Assembly: GCA_009617715.1 (NCBI GenBank)
Contig: VTFK01000085.1
Location: 1,488,001-1,552,000 of the forward strand
DNA length: 64,000 nt
Reading direction: 5' to 3'
From: Plectrocnemia conspersa
Taxonomy: Eukaryota > Arthropoda > Insecta > Trichoptera > Polycentropodidae
Shown: positions 10,431 through 25,400 of the stretch, one piece after another
Position numbering within the stretch: position 1 is the first letter of the stretch
How the letters are laid out: every line of letters begins with the position of its first letter
Program-made: the position numbers and the translations under genes
Notes under the pieces: generated by a model
Seen by the model: the letters and a program-made list of their open reading frames with translations, nothing else
The model's database searches: none
What the model was told of the DNA's origin: nothing

Positions 10431-13400
10431 CTGTAAAGAAATAATTAAACACAATTTAAAAAATAATTCAATACGACAAATTGACATAAAAAGTAAATTT
10501 GTATTAATGTATACTAACTTCTTTTTGAGAGTAAAGAAGGAACGTCTCTTCTGTTCATCTTTCTGAGGCGGCGGAAGAGTTTGAGCACGGGTGGATGAAC
10601 TTCCGGCTGCGGCAGATTGTCCCCCGAGTGCCGATAACCATGAATTTACACCAGCGTCTTCTGTAGCTTGTAATAAGTATTCAGCTCCAGTGGATAATCT
10701 GTAAGATAAATAATGAATCAATTTGCAATCAATTTTTATAGAAATACATGACATTGTATTTAATATTACTTTATTCTGAAGACATATTTCCTCTTTGTGT
10801 AATCGGAAGCGATTTCTGCTGTAGAACCAGCAAGATCTATCGGTGGTTCACCGTGGAAGGTCTGATCTGGAGAAGCCTTGTAAGTTTTACTATCTTTATA
10901 GAACCACAGTTTGTTATCTTTAGCGACAATGTATACTTTATCCCATGATCTGCAAAAAAATAATACATAAAATATAAGTCCACAGATAGTTGTCGACTGA
11001 AACAGTGTATTTTATCTATTATATGAGAAACTTGACTACCTGTTAGTTGCTCTTTTTGTCGTAGATTCCCATTCATGTTTGCGTACCAGTAATCCTTCCA
11101 TGGCGTCTTCGTCACTACTTGGACTCTGCCCTTCTGTATATCAAAAAAATAGCATTAGTTTAAAATAAACACATGTCGTCAATTCTGATATATACATAAA
11201 AACAAATATACTTTGGTGTGATCAAACTTGGCAGTTTATATATTACATACGTAATAATTTACATTCGTTTAAAACACAAGGTACATGGCTTCAAATATAA
11301 TTATTACATCTATGAATTAAATACAATAATCATAAATATCAAGCATAAAATTAATTATATTTAACTTTTAAATATAAAATAAAGTGAGCTGATACAAGAA
11401 TATGTTAAAGAGAAAAGTATAAAAAATATAATGTTATAATAGATTAACCCTTTGCAGTCCTTAAAATAACAAAAATATTCCACAAAGTCCCTAATTGTTT
11501 GCAGTATTTTTAGAAAAAAATACATTTTTTCTGACATGAGAGAGAAGATTGATGGTCCAGGAACAGACTTATAGTTCTTTCTATTGTTTATTTTCACTAC
11601 ACCAATATTATATTCTTCGTTATCAACTAATTCAACGTCTAATTCACGCATATAGTTATTATCATCATTACTTTCAAATTCGTCTACGTCAATATATTTT
11701 TTCATAATTTTAGGCATTTTATATTTATTTTAACGTTCAATTTTGCACAAAAATATTTACATTCACGTTTCAAGCGCCACTGCAATGGTTGTTTCCCTAG
11801 CAGGTAGATAAAAATATTCTAAATTCACAAAAAAAGCATCACATTCCTTTCCTACATCTGTTTTAAACACGTTGGAGTAAAAAAAACATGTAGTTTGAAA
11901 TTTGAGCTATCAACTAATATATTATTAAAATGTTGAGTCAGACTCGATATAAGACTCACCAGAACAAAATCGAAGCCGAGTCAGACTCTAACATAGGACT
12001 GGAAAGGATCAACAGTTAAGATAGTGGTTAATTACAATGAAAAAACTTATCACTACAAAGATTATCGATTTCATCAGTGATTACTGCTATGATATCTTCG
12101 TTACACATTGAATCAGTATTTTTTTTATCATTTTACCTTTGTAGCAAAAATAAGTTTGTTGTAGCGATTTTAGATATAATATAAATACATGAAAAATAAG
12201 CATATAAAACGATTTATACAATTTTTATATTAAAAAATAAATAAATAAAACAGAGAATCCACCACCAAGTTATGTTCAGATCGAGAGATAGATAGATCCC
12301 CTGTTTGGCTTAACCTTCACCAAGCGCGATGAAGGTACCTGATAGCTCATCGTCACTGTGAGAACCCTCGGCCACAACAGGCTTTTTGGTCTTCCATCTG
12401 AAGCTTCGGAACGGTGATTTGCTCCTAGAGCGGCTCTTCACCTTTGATCCCGAAGGACTCGGAGATGTGAGTTCTTTCGGCGAACGGCCCTCCGAGAGAG
12501 CTGCTAATTTTTAAACAGTAAATAAAAACGGACGCAAACAAAAATTGGCTGTTAAGCAAACGACACATAAGCACACATCTTGTTATTATTGTTTACTTTT
12601 TATATAACGTTTTAATTTTACAAATAAAACTGCAACACTTCGTAATAACATCGTACAATTACCCCTTTTACAATGCAAATATTAATCATCACTACTGTCC
12701 CATCACCAGTACGGTAAGACACTACCGAATGTTACATAATTTAAATTTTCAACTCACTGAAATCCTTCCCAGTTGAACTTTTAACGGGAGTAGTGGGTAA
12801 CGGTTCGCTCAGCCTTTTGGATGTACCAGGCCCACTCGACTGCGGTCTCATAGCTAATCATGCATTATACTCTTGTTAGATACAAATAAATAACATGCAA
12901 ATAAAGTTGTTAAGTTTGTGCATACAATAGTTTGATTATACAAAATTATTTCCGATGAACAATGCTATTTACTTTCACAGTGCATAATCAAACATTGTCA
13001 ATTAATTTATAAATAACTAATAAGACACTAAAATATATTTCATTAAAATGTAAAGTTAATCTTTGATAATATGAGGGTGAGTCAAATTAAAAAATCTTAA
13101 ATATTTTTTATCTTGTATTATATGTACAAAAAAGATGAAAAAAAATGGACTTCATTATTTTATGTAGTTTCCATGGCGTTTTTCAGTGCTTAAAAAGTGT
13201 ATTGATACGTCTGAAAAAAATATGTTGTTGAGTATGTGGCGCCTTGCACACCGCTAGCTGCACCTCTGTCGAACTTGAATATTTTTCCTCCCATCACCTC
13301 TTTTAGTAGTCCACTGGGACTAATCTGCGTATGTTCCAGGTGGCTTGTATATATGCCCTTTATGGTGAAAGGGTTAAAACTATATTTAGCACTGCTTCCA

Positions 13401-16400
13401 AATTACAGAAGTTATAAATTCATATCGCAAGGTTTTCATTTGACTCACCTTCGTATTAAAATAAAAGTATTCAGTTACAAAAGTATATTTTATCTAATTT
13501 CAAAATAACTTTTTTACAACTAACATTAAGACTGAAAAATATATTTTAGTAAATACCGCATACATCATAGTCTTCAAAAATAAGAAAAAACGTACGAATA
13601 ACCTCTCGAAAACGTAATAACAGTTACTTTTAAAGACTAAGCAAAAAATCCATTGCTTAAAAAAAGAATATGATTGAAGTGATATACTTACTCTGATCAT
13701 TAAAATAGTTTGCTAATGTAATAGTGAAATGAACCGTTAAAGAAATACCATGATAAATATATATATATCATAAATAAAAACCACCAAAACATTAGAGTAC
13801 CAAGCCAAGTTTAACCAGACCACCACCAAAGATATACACATAGAAATTACATGATTATTATACATACAAACTATATATATATACAGATACATATGAAATA
13901 ATATTCTATTGTATATGCAAGTGATAATATTACAAATAAGAAGCTCATTACAGTTTCAGCTAGTTGGATTACAATATTATAAATAGTGAAAAAAAATGAT
14001 ATATTCTATGTCTAATATTACGAACATGTTTTATCATAATTACATTAATGTGTAATGTTCTAAAGAAACATAGTGAAAGTTTGCCTTCGTACAACCATAA
14101 AACTCAAAGATGAAGAAAATGTTAACATAAGCTACGATGATGATTGTTACAGTATGCGTTAACAACAAGTGCTCTTATATGTATGTAAAAATGTACACAT
14201 AGCGAGTAGTCGAAGAAAAAAAGCACATTCTGTGATATCATGTTTACCTGGTTGTGAATGAGGACGTTCTTGCGTTTTTTCTGACATTTTTGTGGAACTC
14301 CTTCTCACAACTGCGTTGTATATTTTATTGTTTAAAATTTTATTGTTTGTTTCCACAAACACACACAAAGTGTATCGATTTAAAGGCAGCGTGTAAAAAA
14401 AATTAAAACAGAGTGAAATAGCAAACGTGTGAACACATTGTTTAATTTTTTGACACTTTTGTTTTTTTCTCTTCAGAAACCAGTTTACATCCCTCAAGTT
14501 CAACAAACGACATTCGAACACTCTCGAGCTATGCGTTTGCAATGTGATTACAACAATGCGGTGATTAAGCATTAGTACATTGATTGGTTGATTGATTGAA
14601 AAGTAGCGCCATTGTTGTATGGTTTGAAAATTGATTTATCCACTTTGATATAATTTGTACGAGACTACAAGAGCATAATACGATACCTTGCGATTCTTGA
14701 GGTGCATCTGTGGAATCTTGGGCGGATTGAGCTCGTTTGCGTTCTTCTTCTTGTTGCCGAGCCGCCGCTTCGGCCTCTTCGCGAGCTTGCTGCTCTTCGG
14801 CTAATTTCTGTCTTTCGGCTTCTTCAGCTGCTTGTTGTCGTCGTGTCATTTCTTTGATTTCAAACTGAAAATAATCGTATGTTATTATAACTGATGATAA
14901 ATACATAATTAAACATCTACCAAATACCGCAATTAAAGCATAAATGTACATATGATATAAGCATACAAAACAACATAACTTACTTTTGTTAATACACATT
15001 CACCGCCATCACCGAGAAAAGTATCCAAGGAGTTTGAATCAAATAGAGAGGCATGCAATTCTTTGGAAGAGTGTAGGGAAGAAGAAGGACTAGGAGTTAC
15101 ATCGCTGAATATATATTCAATACTATAAAATTTGTTAGGTTTCTTTACGGGAGAATTCAACGAGTTATTACTCAAGTTCTGACATGAATCAGATTTTCTT
15201 ATCATAATTGGTTTTGTTTTAGAAACAGTTATGTTATTATTTAAGCACTCTGAATTTAAATTGGTTTCGCTCTTTGTGTCGGCCCACATTTGGTGTGTCT
15301 TGTTAACGAGCGAAGATTTAGGACGTTTTCTATTCAGAGATTGATATGAGCATTTTTCCCAATGAATAAAATTGGAACATAAAAGTTTAGGATCTTTTGA
15401 GAGTTCAAATTTGACTTGACATTCATCCGAACAAATGATGAACATACTGTCAGTTAAAACCTTACGCTGATCGGAAATTAATAAAAGATTGTTCACAGAA
15501 GGATCTTTACTAATTGTCTCTATATTATATGCAGCTTGAGAAGCATCTTTTGAGTCCGCTAAAGACTCGGCATGGCAACTTTTCGTTATACTTTCGTTAT
15601 CACTACACAAATCGTCATCATCTATACTATGATTACTAATATCATTGCTATGATTGCTAATATCTTTATTGTGACTATCATCTTTACTGTTTAATCTTCT
15701 CCATAAGAAAGAATCATTTTTAGTTGCTTTTCTATTAGTAACTTCAGCACCACATTCTGGGAGCTGTGGATATATAATTTTAGTACCATGAGAGGTAAAC
15801 TCTCTTCTTTTGAAGGGCTCAGGTGAATAGAACCTATTACTAGTTAGAATTATATCACGCACCACAATTCCAATATTTTTTTCGGGATACTTTAAAGTTC
15901 TCTGTTTTTTCGTATGATATGAATCAACATTATTGTTGGACATAATAGTTCTGACAGGATTATCTGGATCAAGCAAGGGACAAATTTCGTGAGTATTAAT
16001 ACGTTCAGGCATGATTTGAAGCGGATCGAACACCAATGCTGCATTCTGTGATTGCCCTAATTGCTCACACTAAAGACATTCACAAAACTATTAGCAAAAA
16101 TAAAACATGCAAAGAACAATTAAACAGTTAAACTAAATTACAGTAAATGTGTTAAATACAAAAAAGTAATAAAAATTAAGATTAATTGGCAACATAAATT
16201 AAAAAAATTATAAATGTTAAAAATCAAAACCAAATCCACATTATAATTGCTAATGAACAAACATACCGTTGTCAATCGATGTAGGGCACCAAAACGTTCC
16301 TCTTGAGCAGCTGCTGACTTCTCAAATGCTTCGTGTTTTTTGATCAAGTTTTCTACATCATCTATTGTGTGACCTAACTCAACAGACATAAGATACGGCT

Positions 16401-19400
16401 CTTGAGCAATCAACCATGCTTCAGCAACAGCAGCATCACGAGCAAACTGATACACTTCCAGAACTGAAAAGAGCATTTTTTTATAATTAAAATATACACT
16501 CGCAAATACTTAAAACAATATAGTTATAACTTACTCAGTTGGAGATTTTCCCATCTCTCTTCCCATCGTCGTAATAGAGTATGACGGTGATTATTCAAAG
16601 CACGAAGGCGTTCTTTAATATCATCGGAAGCATAGTGTCGGCGATCGAGCAGTTCCTTGCCCAGAGATATGCATGCTGCTAAATTGTCTTGTCTGGCATC
16701 GACTTCCGCTTTCAGAGATTGATGGTTATTCATCAACAGTTCCACACCAGATACGTCTCGCGGTTTCTCGATTGTATTCATTTGACGAAGCACATCGTCC
16801 ATCCAAATCATCAAAGTGCGAACCATGTTAAAGAATTTGAACAAATCTCCTGTGTCGGCTAGCTTCACTCTTCTCGTCTCGCAGTCGGCTTGAAGTGCTG
16901 CCCACGCTGTGAGAACTTCGGCTTCTCTGTTGGTAATCTCTTTAGCCTTGTCTCCTGCATAAGACGCCTGGAGTTTTGCCGATTCTTCTTGGATTTGTTG
17001 TACTTGCGATTGAAGAGTCGTAAGGTCAGTGATAAAGTTTTGATGCTTGCGCTGCAAAGCAGATACGCTAGCAGCATCTCTGCCCAGTTCGTCGGAAACT
17101 CCTCGTTGGCGCTCAATAATACGTCCCAATGTGTCTTTACAATCGTGGAAGAATTTGTGTAGCTCTCGGGACGCAGCTAACATTTGCGTTCTCGTCTCGA
17201 TCAGTTCGAGAAGATCTTGCCAGGCGTCGTTCAAGTCGTCCTTCCATTGTGCGATAGTGGCATTGTCGGAGTGTCCCATCGATATCATTTGGTCGGCGAT
17301 TCGGTTAGCAGTTCCGACTCTTTCGGAACCGATGGCTTCAGTGTCACGGGCGAATTCCTTGAAACGCTCCCATAACAGAGTTACGTGATCGTAATCTTGT
17401 CCCAACTCTTGAGAACCAGCGACGACTTCTCTTTCTCCGATCCATTGTTCGAGATCGTCGACTTCCCTGTTGAGTTGGAAGAGACGTAGGGCTTCATCGA
17501 GTTTAGCTCTGCGTTCGCCGGCTAAATCTTTCAACCCAGCGTACAATTTGTCAACTTGGGATTGTTTAACAGAAATTTGTTCGCTTTGCGGATGTTCTTC
17601 CATGGTTAATTGACGCACAGTTTCGCCGAGTTGACGAATAGTTTCAGCATAGTCCTCAACGGCTTGTTCCAGAATATCATGTTTCTTAATAAGATTTTGT
17701 GCTGAAATTTCATCTTTGCCACGATCCTCCACCATCATGTACAGTTCTTGTTCGCTCATCCATGATTCGGCTTCGTTTGCATCGAAGAAATATTGTTGAG
17801 CCTTTTCTGACTGCAAAAGGCCACTATTTCTATCCTGAATGGCATCTGAAATAATAAAAATAAGAATCAACGACGAACCAAACATATTTAAAATGTTGAT
17901 AAAAATAAAGTATACCTTTAAGCGCTTGCCAATGTTCAGTAAGCTCTCTAATCAAATCTAGGAACTTAGGACTTGCTTCATGACCTTCGTCAATCAACTT
18001 CTGACCATTACCAATGACAGTAAAAATTCTTTGTTCATGGTTGTCAATTTCAGTCTTGAGAGATTGATTCTTCTTCTTTAGCATATGCACATTGAAAAGA
18101 GAATTTCCATAGTCTTTGCTAGTGGCTTGTGGCATTTTTTCACCAATCCAAAGTTTTTCATCTTCAACATCGCGACAAAATTGGAAGGCTTCTTTCTTCT
18201 TCTCCAGTTGTCTTTGTCTTTCGACCAAAGGTGCTTTAAGTTGTTCAAATCTTTGTTCGACTGCACTCTTTTTAACTTTAATGTCATCCATTTTGTCTGG
18301 AACGGTTCTCTGTAGATATTGGGCTTGAGTTTCTAGTTCTGTTACTTGGCGCGCTTTAACGGCCATCTGTGTTTCGATCATCTGCTGCTTTTGCATCAAG
18401 ATATTAACTGACGCCAAGTCCGATCCAGTGTCAGTGTTTTCAATTTGTTTTTCAAGCTCGTTCATCCATGAATCGATATCGTCACATGTTTGATGAATAA
18501 GTACCTCTCGGTTGTCATCGAACAACTTCTCTCCCTTATTTTTGGTAGTATCTTCGAGATTATCGAATTGATCGCAAATATCTGACATTTTAGGGGAAAT
18601 TACTTCGGCGAATTCTGGTTTCTGTTTCATTAATTCCTCAGCTGCGTTTTGAACAGCAATCAACCTCTCCTTATTTGCTGCAATTTCAGCCTCAAACGCT
18701 TGATGACGGGTCCATTTGGAGTGGATGGTTTTAGCTGACCTGTAAGTGTCGTCTTGAGCAGTGAGATTCTTCTCGTTCACCCATTCGCCTAATTCGTCGC
18801 AATCTTGTAGGAATTGGTGAAGTTGTAATTGATCTTGCAATTTCTCCATTTGTTGAATTGCCTTTTCTCTGTTAATATTACGGCGAGAATCAATGTTTTC
18901 AGCTTTCTTTTGTACTTTATCAGCATCAAAGTGTGCCTCTTCACAAAGCCTATTAGCAAACTGTACGACTGAGTTGATCTTTTCGTCATTAGCTTCCATT
19001 GTCGTCAAGAACGATTCATATTCCTTGATCATGTTTTCAGCCTGATCAAGAGTAGTAGGAGACTCTGCCTTGCTGAGTTTGTGTTCTTGCTGTGCGAGCA
19101 ATACTTCGGCTTGACGAGCGTCTCTCTGCAAAAGTTGTAGATCAAGACTCTGCGAAAGCAATTGTTGACGATTCTCCCACATTTGTTGCAGTTCAGCCCA
19201 TCCGTCGCTCAAAGCGTTCAAACGTTCTCTTAAGAACATGTATTGAGGATCATCTTGCGTGGATGGTTCCTAAATTAAATAAATATTATACAAAAACAGA
19301 ATTTTTAACAGCAGATTTATTGACAAAATTAAATATACCGCAGTGATCTTCTTTCCGTATTCCATCATGTTGTTATAATCTTGGGTGTAATTATCAATTT

Positions 19401-22400
19401 CCTCTCTAATCGTTTGATGTTGAGAGAGTAATTTCTCAGCATCAGCGAGAGAAGCTGGAATATCTTCCGATGCAACATCTGTTTGTGTTTTGGTTAACCA
19501 TGATTGGAAGTGATCAACAGAACGCAAGAAGCGATGTAGATCTCCCGCCTCTTCCAACTTTGCGTCTCTATCTTTAAGCTAAAATAAAAAATAATTAATG
19601 AAAATTCTCACGTAGAAGGTCGTAGTTTAATTTATTTTATTTACTAAATTTACCATTTGTGTGAGTTGTTCCCAAATCTCTTGTATTTGTGAAACTCGCT
19701 CTCTGATAAGAATGGCTTCTTCGGGGTGTTCAGCTTCGATAGCATCAGCCTCTGTACTGAGTGAACGAATTCTGGCTTCAATAGCAGCAAGATCACGCTC
19801 CATACCAGACACGCGTCTTTGCAAGGTCATTACACCTAAGAAAAAGTTGAAAATATTAAATTTGAACTATATTTTATATTAATTATACAACATACCAGTA
19901 AGATCCATTTCTAAATTATCAGTAGATTGAAGAATGCGTTTCTTATCTTCAATCCAAGAAACGGTTTCTCTGCATTCAATATGGAACGTTTGAACTCCGT
20001 GAGCAGAGTTAAGCTCCTCGCGTTTAGCTTCTGCTTTTTCTCTGAGTTGACCCCATAATTGATTCAATTCAGTTTGTCTTGTTTGAATGAGTTCTGAATC
20101 GGGATGTTCAACGTGCAAAAGCTGTCTTGCCAATTGGTTGACGACGGCAATGCGAGATGCGTTTGCATTCATCTCTTTATCGAATCCGTCATATCTATGT
20201 TTCATTATCTCCACATCTTCAATGTCCTTAGCTGGCACCATTGTGCTGAGCATTCGGTCCTTTTCAGCAATCCATTGTTCAGCATCAGAAGCCTCGGACA
20301 ATAATTTGCAGAGTGACAAAGCATCGAGGAGACGTTGACGACGCAAGCGAGCCAACTCAATCAGTTCGTTGTGACGAGAATCGATAGATGCGAGACGTTC
20401 AATAACTTCGGGAGCTTGGGCGTCCTCGGGTGAAAGTTGTGCAGCCTGTTGTTTCAAAGTTTGAATGACTCCCGCATAGTTCTTTAGCTCGTCGGTTACG
20501 TCTTTGTGCTTCTTCAACAGACTTTGCACTTGTGCTTCGTCCCGCCCGACTTCTTCGGACGATACAAGTTTCAAAGTATCCAACATCCAAATGTCGATAT
20601 CGTCAGCATCAGCGAACAGTTGATGATATCTCACCGCTGAATCGAGTCTATCGCGTCTCAGAGATACAAGGTCGAGCAGATGATTCCATTGAGATAAGAT
20701 CTCACGTAGTCTATCCTGCAATTTCAATAAGATGTGAATCATATAGATCTCGGTTGGTTGAATTAAGTTTATAAAATGTAATTTACTTGAATTCTGTCAG
20801 AGCCAAAGTGACCATCTTTCACAAGCTCATCTCCGACTCCAGCTACTGCCATCAATTGTGGTTCATGAGATTTAACTTCATTCTGCAAAGCGTTGTGTTT
20901 GCTGAGTAAGAGATAGACGGTGGTCAAATCGTGACCAATATCATCAGCTGAAACAATCTGTTCCTTCTCCTTGATCCAATTTTCTTCATCGGCGGTATCC
21001 CAGTAGAATTGCCATAATTTTCTGCTGTCCTCCAAGCGTTTTCTAGATAAAAAATATTATATTAGTTTCAAGTTTCAAACAACTTAATGTGAAACGTAAA
21101 AAAAACATTACCTGCGTTCAATTGCAAGTCTCACAAGTTCACCATATGCATCTTCCAATTGTTGGATTCGTTCAACGGTGATAGCTGGGTCACACGGTCT
21201 ATATCCGTCTTCCTGTTCTAAGAACCGTTGACTTTGTTGAACAACACTCTTTACCCGTTCTCCCAATACGTTGATATCTGCTTCTACCAAGGAATGCTTT
21301 TGTAACAAATCTTCGACTCCCATCAAATGCTTACCATAATCGTCGGTAAGTAAGCGTAATTTGATTTCTTCCATAGAATCAAGAATGTAGAGCATTTCCT
21401 AATAAAATATATTCATTAAAATTATAAAATAAAATATTCATAGGTCACTTTGTAATAAAACAAATACCTGGAAGTTTTGTTGTAATTGTAACGAAAGTTC
21501 TAAACGCGCACGTCTCGCCCTTAGCAGTTCAATAAGGTACACCCATAAACGAAGAACGTTATCTCTTCTTGCACTAATTCTATCGACGTCGTGATATCTT
21601 TCAGTTTGTAGCTCAGTGCAAACGCCGACTACGGCCTGAACGCGCTCCTCGTATGCCAAAATATCTGTTTCGATAGCTTCATGTTTCTTAGCTGCCGCTT
21701 CAACAGCAGCAAGGTCAAAGCCAAAGTTATCTTGACTGACCAACCGCTGGTTCTCAGACAACCACGCCTCGCGCATAGAAGCTTTGCGGTTAAATCTAGC
21801 AGCGAGTTGGTCTAGTTTCTCTTGGCGAATCAATTCTTCTCGTAGCGCGAGCTCCCTTTCGTGTTCAGCCTTCTCTAACCTTTCCCATGCTCTGTTAATG
21901 TCCGATATCATCTTACCTTCGCGAGGCGTGTATGGACGTTGATTATTTGCGCGCATTTTAGACTGCAATGTAAACAGAAGCACCTCCAAGTTGCCTTTTT
22001 CAGCGAATTTTGGCGGTTTTTCGGCAGTTCTGTAGTTGGCAAACTGCACCAATTGTTGCTGGACTCCAGGTAGCGAGTTTGCAAATGTACGGTCGCCGAG
22101 CGCTTCGATTGTGCTTTCGATCCATTGCAGTAAATCACTAGTCAACGATTCGTACTCGTTAATCATGCGATCGTTTTCCATGGCGATTCCAACAACTTTT
22201 CCAATACGCTTACCTTGCACTGTTTCTTGTTTCATCTTACTAAAGTAATGATAATACGTCACAACGTATGTAATGATAGATTTCTCGTCGGGATGTTCAA
22301 CAAAGATATCTTCGGCGTCCAATAGTTTTGTGAGTCCGAGTTTATCTTCGGCCACGTTGAATGCGTTGTTCAAATTATACATCGGATTGCTCTTGGACAG

Positions 22401-25400
22401 TTTCTCGAACTGAATCAGATCAGGGCGATGCTTGTGGATGATGGCGTTGAATGCTAATCCGTCGCGCCATGATGTTGTGAAATTTCTGACGTTCACATTG
22501 TTATAACCGGCTGTTTTCATTTGACACCAGAGCAATAGTGCGTCCTTTGCAGATTTTGTTTCTTTATTTTCAGCTTCTTCAATTGTAATATCTTGTATCT
22601 AGCGAACAAGAAGTTACATTACACTTTGATTTAAAATTTCCTATAAATAAACAACAGAAATAAAACTCACCTGAAATCTCAGGATAATTGTCCATATGAG
22701 ACCAAGGTTAAGGCGTGGATTGCCATCAACGATATCATGGGAACCCATGTTTTCGAGATGCACTCTTTGGTCTCTTAAAAATTGTAGAGCCTTGTCAACG
22801 TTTTCTAAACAATGGATTCGCATTTTTCCCTTCGTAGGTCGAGGCTAAAATAATAGAAAAAAAACACTTAATATTTATTTTATAAAAAGCAACATTCAAA
22901 CAATGGCTATAAAATATTACCAATCTCTCGCCCGAGAGAACTTCCAACAATTTTATCAGCATCTTTCCGTCTCTCATGTCTATGTACAGATCGCCGATGC
23001 GACTTCCGACACGCACTAAATGGGAATTCACCCATTTTTGGAACGTCTTTTTCTGAACACTTTCTCGTTCGTCTGAAATGACAATAATAAATTGATTAAA
23101 TGTTAACCTATTATTGTGAGGAATGGAGTAACTTCTTAGATATGCAGGTTGCGTCGAATATTATGGATCCCGTGGACTGTGAGAAGCAAACACCTCAATA
23201 TGTCGAAAAAGAAAATTAGTTGCACTTTTGTAAAGGTTTACAGTATTTTTGATTATAGTAATTTATTAGTTTACATTTTTACGATTTATTTGATTTCGTT
23301 TTTTAATAAGTGTGAACTTGAAATCATTATTTACAGCCCAGCATCTCATAACTTATTCTGAAGTATGTATGACTGTTCTTCATAATTTACAATAAACTAT
23401 TACAAATAAATAAAAAGTTGCAATTGAGCCATGACCCATAATTGAGAAAAACGGAGACATATGGGTGAACAATTCAAAACTGACTTGTCTGAGAATAAAT
23501 GAAAAATGCATAGCACCACTTTTTTTTAACACTTTTGTAATATTTGAGAAACTTTGATCTGTGTGTGATACATGAATTATATATTGTATTATGAACAAAT
23601 CATATTATCCATAAAAAATAAATATATAATTTTTTTTTGTTTTTATTGAATATGTATAAAATATTCTCAATGAGCTTAAGTAGCTTATTATTAGAGAATT
23701 TTTAATTTTTACTGTATGACTGCACGATTTTAATTTATCACCACGACATTCATTCGCGAGATTAGGAAATTCTAGGTAAACTTAATTTGTGATTATCGAT
23801 CGGAATTAAAATTATTATATACAGGCAGTTCTCGAGTTACGACCACCTCGACTTACGACCATTCGGAGTTACGACGAAAAAAAAAGTTGTAAAATTTTTT
23901 TTTTTTTTTATGTCATATACATAATTTCAAGACTGGTTTGATAACTGTTTCATTCCAGAAGTAAAGAAGAACTGTGATGAAAACGACATAGCCTTTAAAA
24001 TTTTATTGATTCTTGACAATGCTCCAGGCCATCCTCCACACTTAGGGGAATCACATCCAAATATAAGTGGTTTATTTACCTCCAAACACCACCAGCATTC
24101 TACAGCCGATGGATCAAGGGGGTATTGCAAACTTCAAAGCCCATTATTTAAGAATCACTTTTGCCCAAGCAATTGCAGGAACAGACAAACATCAGACATT
24201 AAGAGAATTTTGGAAAAATTACAACATCTTTCATGCAATAAACAATATCTCAAAAGGATGGTCCAAAGTAACGACGAATTGTATGAACGGCATATGGAAC
24301 AAACTCTTAAAGAGATATAATGACAATATGTATTTTAATAAAGAAGGGGAAATAGATGAGATAGCAAATATTATTGTAAAATGTGCTCAACAACTTAATC
24401 TGGAAGTTGATAATGAAGATGTAATTCATCTTTTGGAAAATGATGTTGAGGAACTTGATTGAGGAACAACGAGTTGCAGAAAAAAATGTAATGGAGCTAA
24501 AAGAATTAGATGAACTCGAAGAACCATCAAAAAAATTTGTGTTAAAAGACATGGCTGCAGCTTTTAGCCAAATCAATGATGCTATTAAAAAAATTGAAAA
24601 TATGGACAAAGACATCAATAGATCTTCCGAGGGTACACGGCCTTATTCAGCAAGCACTTGCGTGTTATTATGAAATTTATAGAGAAAAGAAACAACAAAC
24701 TGTACAAACAAACCTGGACGTTTTTTTAAGAAAAACAAGCACTATCACTGCACTCGCTGAAAAATCTCAAGAATTAACAATGGATATCAGTAGCACAGAT
24801 GATAAAAATACTCTAGATTAATTCTTATAAATAAATTATTTATGTAGATATTTGCTAAAAAGTATTTAGTTAACAACTTGAAGTCAACAATAAAAGTGGT
24901 TTTTGTATTTCGCATGTATGCATTGTTTTTAATTATTTTTTGTATGATTTTCGACTTACGACCTTTTCGAGTTACGACCAAGGTGGTGGAACGGAACCCC
25001 GTCGTAACTCGAGAACTGACTGTATAATAAACACTAAGTTTGATCTCCTAAGCACGATAGAAAATGAAAAACACTATCGTCCATGTGGGATTTGAACCCA
25101 GATCTTTTAGATCAATAGTTAACGACATACCACTCATCGATCGTTCTGGTAAATAGATTTGTAAAGGGGTATGATACTAATATGATAATAATTGATGAAA
25201 ATTTATCTGCGAAGAAAACATTAGTGTTTAATAATTAGTATTTAATTTTATTTAAAAAAAAACACTAGTTTAAATATTTAAATCGAAGCAGATTCAAAAG
25301 AAGACGAATCAAACAAACAAAATTACAAACCATACAATTTTATTGTAAAAGTTTTAGTACCCCTGCATAATACATCGCGTAGATTAATTAGTACGCAAAG

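Noticed and set aside
16865..20774. Many open frames of 60-113 codons on both strands inside beta-spectrin exons
   Set aside because: They overlap strongly conserved spectrin coding in another frame and show no domain of their own.
25080..25150. A functional tRNA gene
   Set aside because: Box B is good, but the acceptor and anticodon stems do not pair; a SINE head fits better.
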